Below, piece after piece: positions 6,133 to 8,037 of a stretch of 8,037 nt of DNA (positions within the stretch are counted from its first letter, which is position 1; the number at the start of each line of letters is the position of its first letter). The position numbers and the translations under genes were made by a program. The DNA is from JBOHTO01 sp050733695. GTDB taxonomy: Bacteria; Gemmatimonadota; Gemmatimonadetes; Gemmatimonadales; Gemmatimonadaceae. The stretch spans positions 1 to 8,037 of the forward strand of contig JBOHTO010000115.1 of NCBI GenBank assembly GCA_050733695.1, read 5' to 3'. The notes beneath the pieces are model-generated. The model was not told where the DNA came from. It did not search any database and saw only the letters and a program-made list of their open reading frames with translations.

Positions 6133-6176
6133 CCACTGATAGCCCGTCTGTGCTTCTGTCCGGACTTTCGGTCTCG

Positions 6177-6980
6177 TCACGGGCGTTCCGCGGCGAGCCA
6201 TTCCAGAAATTCGCGAATCGTTTCCGGGTCAGGTGCCGCGTACTCCGCGGCTGTCCCCAAATCCGTTCCCATTTCGCTGCCGGTCACGCGGACCGTTACC
6301 GCCGCCGCCCCTCGTTCGCGCAGCGAGCGAAAGGCGTCCTCGTCGGTTCTGTCGTCGCCGATGAAGACGAGTGAGGCACCGCGCGCCAGCCCACCCAGCC
6401 GTTCAGCGAGTGCGAGCACGGCGGTCCCCTTGTGAACGTCGACAGGAGGGCGCACCTCGAAGATCGCCTTGCCCTCGGTCATCACCAGTCCGTGCCTCCG
6501 CACGATGTCGTCCACGGTGGCCCGCAGCCGCGGCACAACCCCCGGATCCGCGAGCCGGTAGTGCACGCTCAACGTCCAGACCTTGTTCTCCGCGATCACA
6601 CCCTCGACCGGCGCGGTCTGCGAAGCGATCGCCGCGTACGTCCGCGCGAGTGCGCTACGGAATGGCTCCACTCCGGGATCGACAGCATTCTCACCATCCG
6701 GCGATACCACCTCGCAGCCATGGTTTCCGATCACCCAGACGTTGGCGACCGCTACCATTCGCCTGGCATCGGAGGCCGAGCGACCCGACACCAGCGCAAC
6801 GATCACCCCGTCGTGGGCCGCGAGCGCGGCAACGGCGCGCCGCGTTTCGGGGGGAACGACGGCCTCTTCCGGGCGCGAGGTGATGGGGGCCAGGGTGCCG
6901 TCGACATCGAGCATCACGAGAAGCGGCGTGCCGTCGAGGCGGCTGCGCAGGGCGCCACCTGCCGGCATCAGGGCCGTCAT
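6177..6980 (-). CDS. otsB: Trehalose-6-phosphate phosphatase (HAD family)
   Basis: This cytoplasmic enzyme removes phosphate from trehalose-6-phosphate to give trehalose, the second step of the OtsAB route. The protein has 267 residues, the usual size for a stand-alone OtsB. HAD motifs are complete: motif I LDVDGTL with nucleophile D25 and acid/base D27; motif II LVSGRS (S65); IGNHGCE (85-90), typical of OtsB substrate binding; motif III Lys K184 in VHKGTA; and motif IV GDDRTDEDAF with D209, D210 and D213 for Mg2+. The start ATG 6978-6980 overlaps the otsA stop as ATGA, so translation is probably coupled; ATG 6966-6968 is an alternative four codons on. The reading frame stays open well upstream inside otsA, but that extension is a shadow. 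The gene converges on the H1-like gene. Confidence 0.95.
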   Translation of the reverse strand: MTALMPAGGALRSRLDGTPLLVMLDVDGTLAPITSRPEEAVVPPETRRAVAALAAHDGVIVALVSGRSASDARRMVAVANVWVIGNHGCEVVSPDGENAVDPGVEPFRSALARTYAAIASQTAPVEGVIAENKVWTLSVHYRLADPGVVPRLRATVDDIVRRHGLVMTEGKAIFEVRPPVDVHKGTAVLALAERLGGLARGASLVFIGDDRTDEDAFRSLRERGAAAVTVRVTGSEMGTDLGTAAEYAAPDPETIREFLEWLAAERP

Positions 6981-8037
6981 ACAGCGGCGCGCGACTGCTC
7001 GGTCATCAGCCGCGACGCGCGCGACAGGATGCCGTCCATCCAGTCGAAGATCGTGGAGCGTAGCAGATCCTCGCGCATCCGGCGCATCCGGCGCATCCGC
7101 TCGTCCGCCGGCATCTCGAGCGCGCTGCGAACCCCGTCCGCGAAGCCATCGAGGTTGAACGGATTGATGAGCACAGCGCCCTGGATCTCTTCGGCCGCGC
7201 CCGTAAAGCGGCTGAGCACGAGGACGCCGCGCTCGTCCAACTGGCACGCGATGAACTCCTTGGCCACGAGGTTCATTCCATCCTGCAGCGACGAGACGAG
7301 GCAGATGTCCGCCGCCCGATACACGCCCGCGAGCAGGCTCGCATCGATGTTCTCGTTTATGAGAACGATCGGAGTCCAGCTCGCCGTGGAAAAGCGATCG
7401 TTGATTCCGAGCGCGAGGGCGACCACCTCCTCCTCGAGCGCCTGGTATGCCGGGATGTCGGAGCGGGATGGCGTGGCCACGAAGATGAAGCTTACGCGCT
7501 CTCGCTGTTCCGGATGCTCTGTCCACAGGAGATCGAGCGCCTTCAATCTTTCCGGGATCCCCTTGGTATAGTCCATCCGGTCCACGCACACACCAAGCTG
7601 GCGCCCGCCGGAAGCATAGCGTTGCCGCAGCGTCGCGACGCGCGCCTCGCTCTCCTCGCTCGCCGCCAGACCCTCGAAGGTGCGGACGTCGATGCTTATC
7701 GGAAACGCATCGGCGTGGATCACCCGCCCGCCGTAGGTCACCGTGAGCTGCTCCGGGTTGACGCGTGCCTCGGGCACGAAGTTGGCCACGCAGTCCATGA
7801 AATTGATCGCGTATCGCTCCGTATGGAACTCTATCATGTCATTGCCGAGGAGGCCGCGGAGCAGGCCGTCGTGCACGCCGGTGGGAAGCAACCGGAGCAG
7901 GTCCGCAGGCGGGAATGGTATGTGCCAGAACTGGTGAATGAAGAGCGAAGGGCAGAGCGCGCGCAGCATGGCGGGGACGAGGGCGAAGTGGTAGTCCTGG
8001 ATCCATACCATCGTGCGATCGTCGCCCCCCCCAACCC
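6977..8037 (-). CDS. otsA: Trehalose-6-phosphate synthase (GT20), 5' end beyond window
   Basis: The enzyme transfers glucose from UDP-glucose (or another NDP-glucose) to glucose-6-phosphate, forming trehalose-6-phosphate. The window holds 352 C-terminal codons of an expected roughly 450-500; the frame is open to the edge, reading VGGGDDRTMVWIQDYHFAL. Numbering from the Met at 8011, visible GT20 features are IQDYHFALVPAMLR (4-17), HIPFPP (30-35), FHTERYAINF (62-71), the sugar-nucleotide-binding DRMDYTKGIPERL (144-156; R145 and K150 match the E. coli R262/K267 pair), PSRSDIPAYQ (181-190), SLQDGMNLVAKE (241-252; D244, E252) and VLSRFTGAAEEI (265-276). All are intact. It precedes and overlaps otsB by 4 nt. 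Glucosylglycerol-phosphate synthases are related, but the adjacent otsB favours trehalose. Confidence 0.94.
   Translation of the reverse strand, partial: VGGGDDRTMVWIQDYHFALVPAMLRALCPSLFIHQFWHIPFPPADLLRLLPTGVHDGLLRGLLGNDMIEFHTERYAINFMDCVANFVPEARVNPEQLTVTYGGRVIHADAFPISIDVRTFEGLAASEESEARVATLRQRYASGGRQLGVCVDRMDYTKGIPERLKALDLLWTEHPEQRERVSFIFVATPSRSDIPAYQALEEEVVALALGINDRFSTASWTPIVLINENIDASLLAGVYRAADICLVSSLQDGMNLVAKEFIACQLDERGVLVLSRFTGAAEEIQGAVLINPFNLDGFADGVRSALEMPADERMRRMRRMREDLLRSTIFDWMDGILSRASRLMTEQSRAAV
7073..7099 (-). repeat. Perfect 9-bp tandem triplication inside otsA
   Basis: GCGCATCCG is repeated three times without mismatch. On the coding strand it reads as Met-Arg-Arg repeats (ERMRRMRRMRED) in the C-terminal helical part of OtsA, past the catalytic motifs. 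It probably lengthens or is tolerated in a surface helix; the frame is preserved. Confidence 0.9.

Noticed and set aside
6133..6176. Possible bidirectional terminator between the H1-like gene and otsB
   Set aside because: Only a 6-bp stem (GCCCGT 6142-6147 with ACGGGC 6179-6184) with a large loop is visible, with no T-run; too weak to call.
6432..7571. 379-codon plus-strand frame opposite otsAB
   Set aside because: It is antisense to two well-supported enzymes and has no domain-like sequence.
6981..7589. Upstream extension of the otsB frame across otsA, suggesting a fusion
   Set aside because: The extension is Arg/Gly-rich shadow sequence over conserved otsA motifs; the ATGA overlap gives a normal-sized OtsB.

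Overview
The window is a GC-rich bacterial chromosome segment with seven protein genes and no RNA gene, CRISPR array or intact mobile element. The gene set suggests Gemmatimonadota or a related soil/environmental lineage: a large secreted M14 peptidase with an amidotransferase-like C-terminal part, an ECF sigma/anti-sigma pair and a lysine/alanine-rich histone H1-like protein. This assignment is inferred from protein style, not from a marker gene.

Layout. Positions 1-198 are non-coding and repeat-rich. They hold a pair of 20-bp direct repeats resembling the flanks of IS200/RAYT-type elements, and a degenerate 10-bp tandem array. A 902-codon M14 zinc carboxypeptidase-family gene follows on the minus strand (199-2907). 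Its leader carries an extreme G/T tract (2926-2959). Upstream of it, a perfect 12-bp hairpin (3008-3034) probably ends the transcript of an ECF sigma factor gene (3518-4159) and its translationally coupled membrane anti-sigma gene (3093-3518). A class III (CaiB/BaiF) CoA-transferase gene (4209-5315) lies upstream on the same strand.

A divergent intergenic region (5316-5523) separates the CoA-transferase from the only clear plus-strand gene (5524-6132). That gene has a TTG start and encodes a phasin-like helical N-terminus joined to a histone H1-like basic tail built partly on a 15-bp tandem repeat. Convergent to it are otsA (6977 to beyond the right edge) and otsB (6177-6980), overlapping by 4 nt. 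Together they make trehalose from UDP-glucose and glucose-6-phosphate.

How the genes work together. Only two partnerships are well supported: sigma with anti-sigma (1-nt stop/start overlap), and OtsA with OtsB (consecutive pathway steps, ATGA overlap). A shared stress theme (trehalose, ECF signalling, nucleoid or granule protein) is plausible but is not shown by any common regulatory site. I found no convincing undescribed multi-gene system. The items most worth a second look are the G/T tract in the peptidase leader, the mobile-element-like repeats at the left edge, the hybrid basic protein and the anti-sigma protein without a zinc motif.
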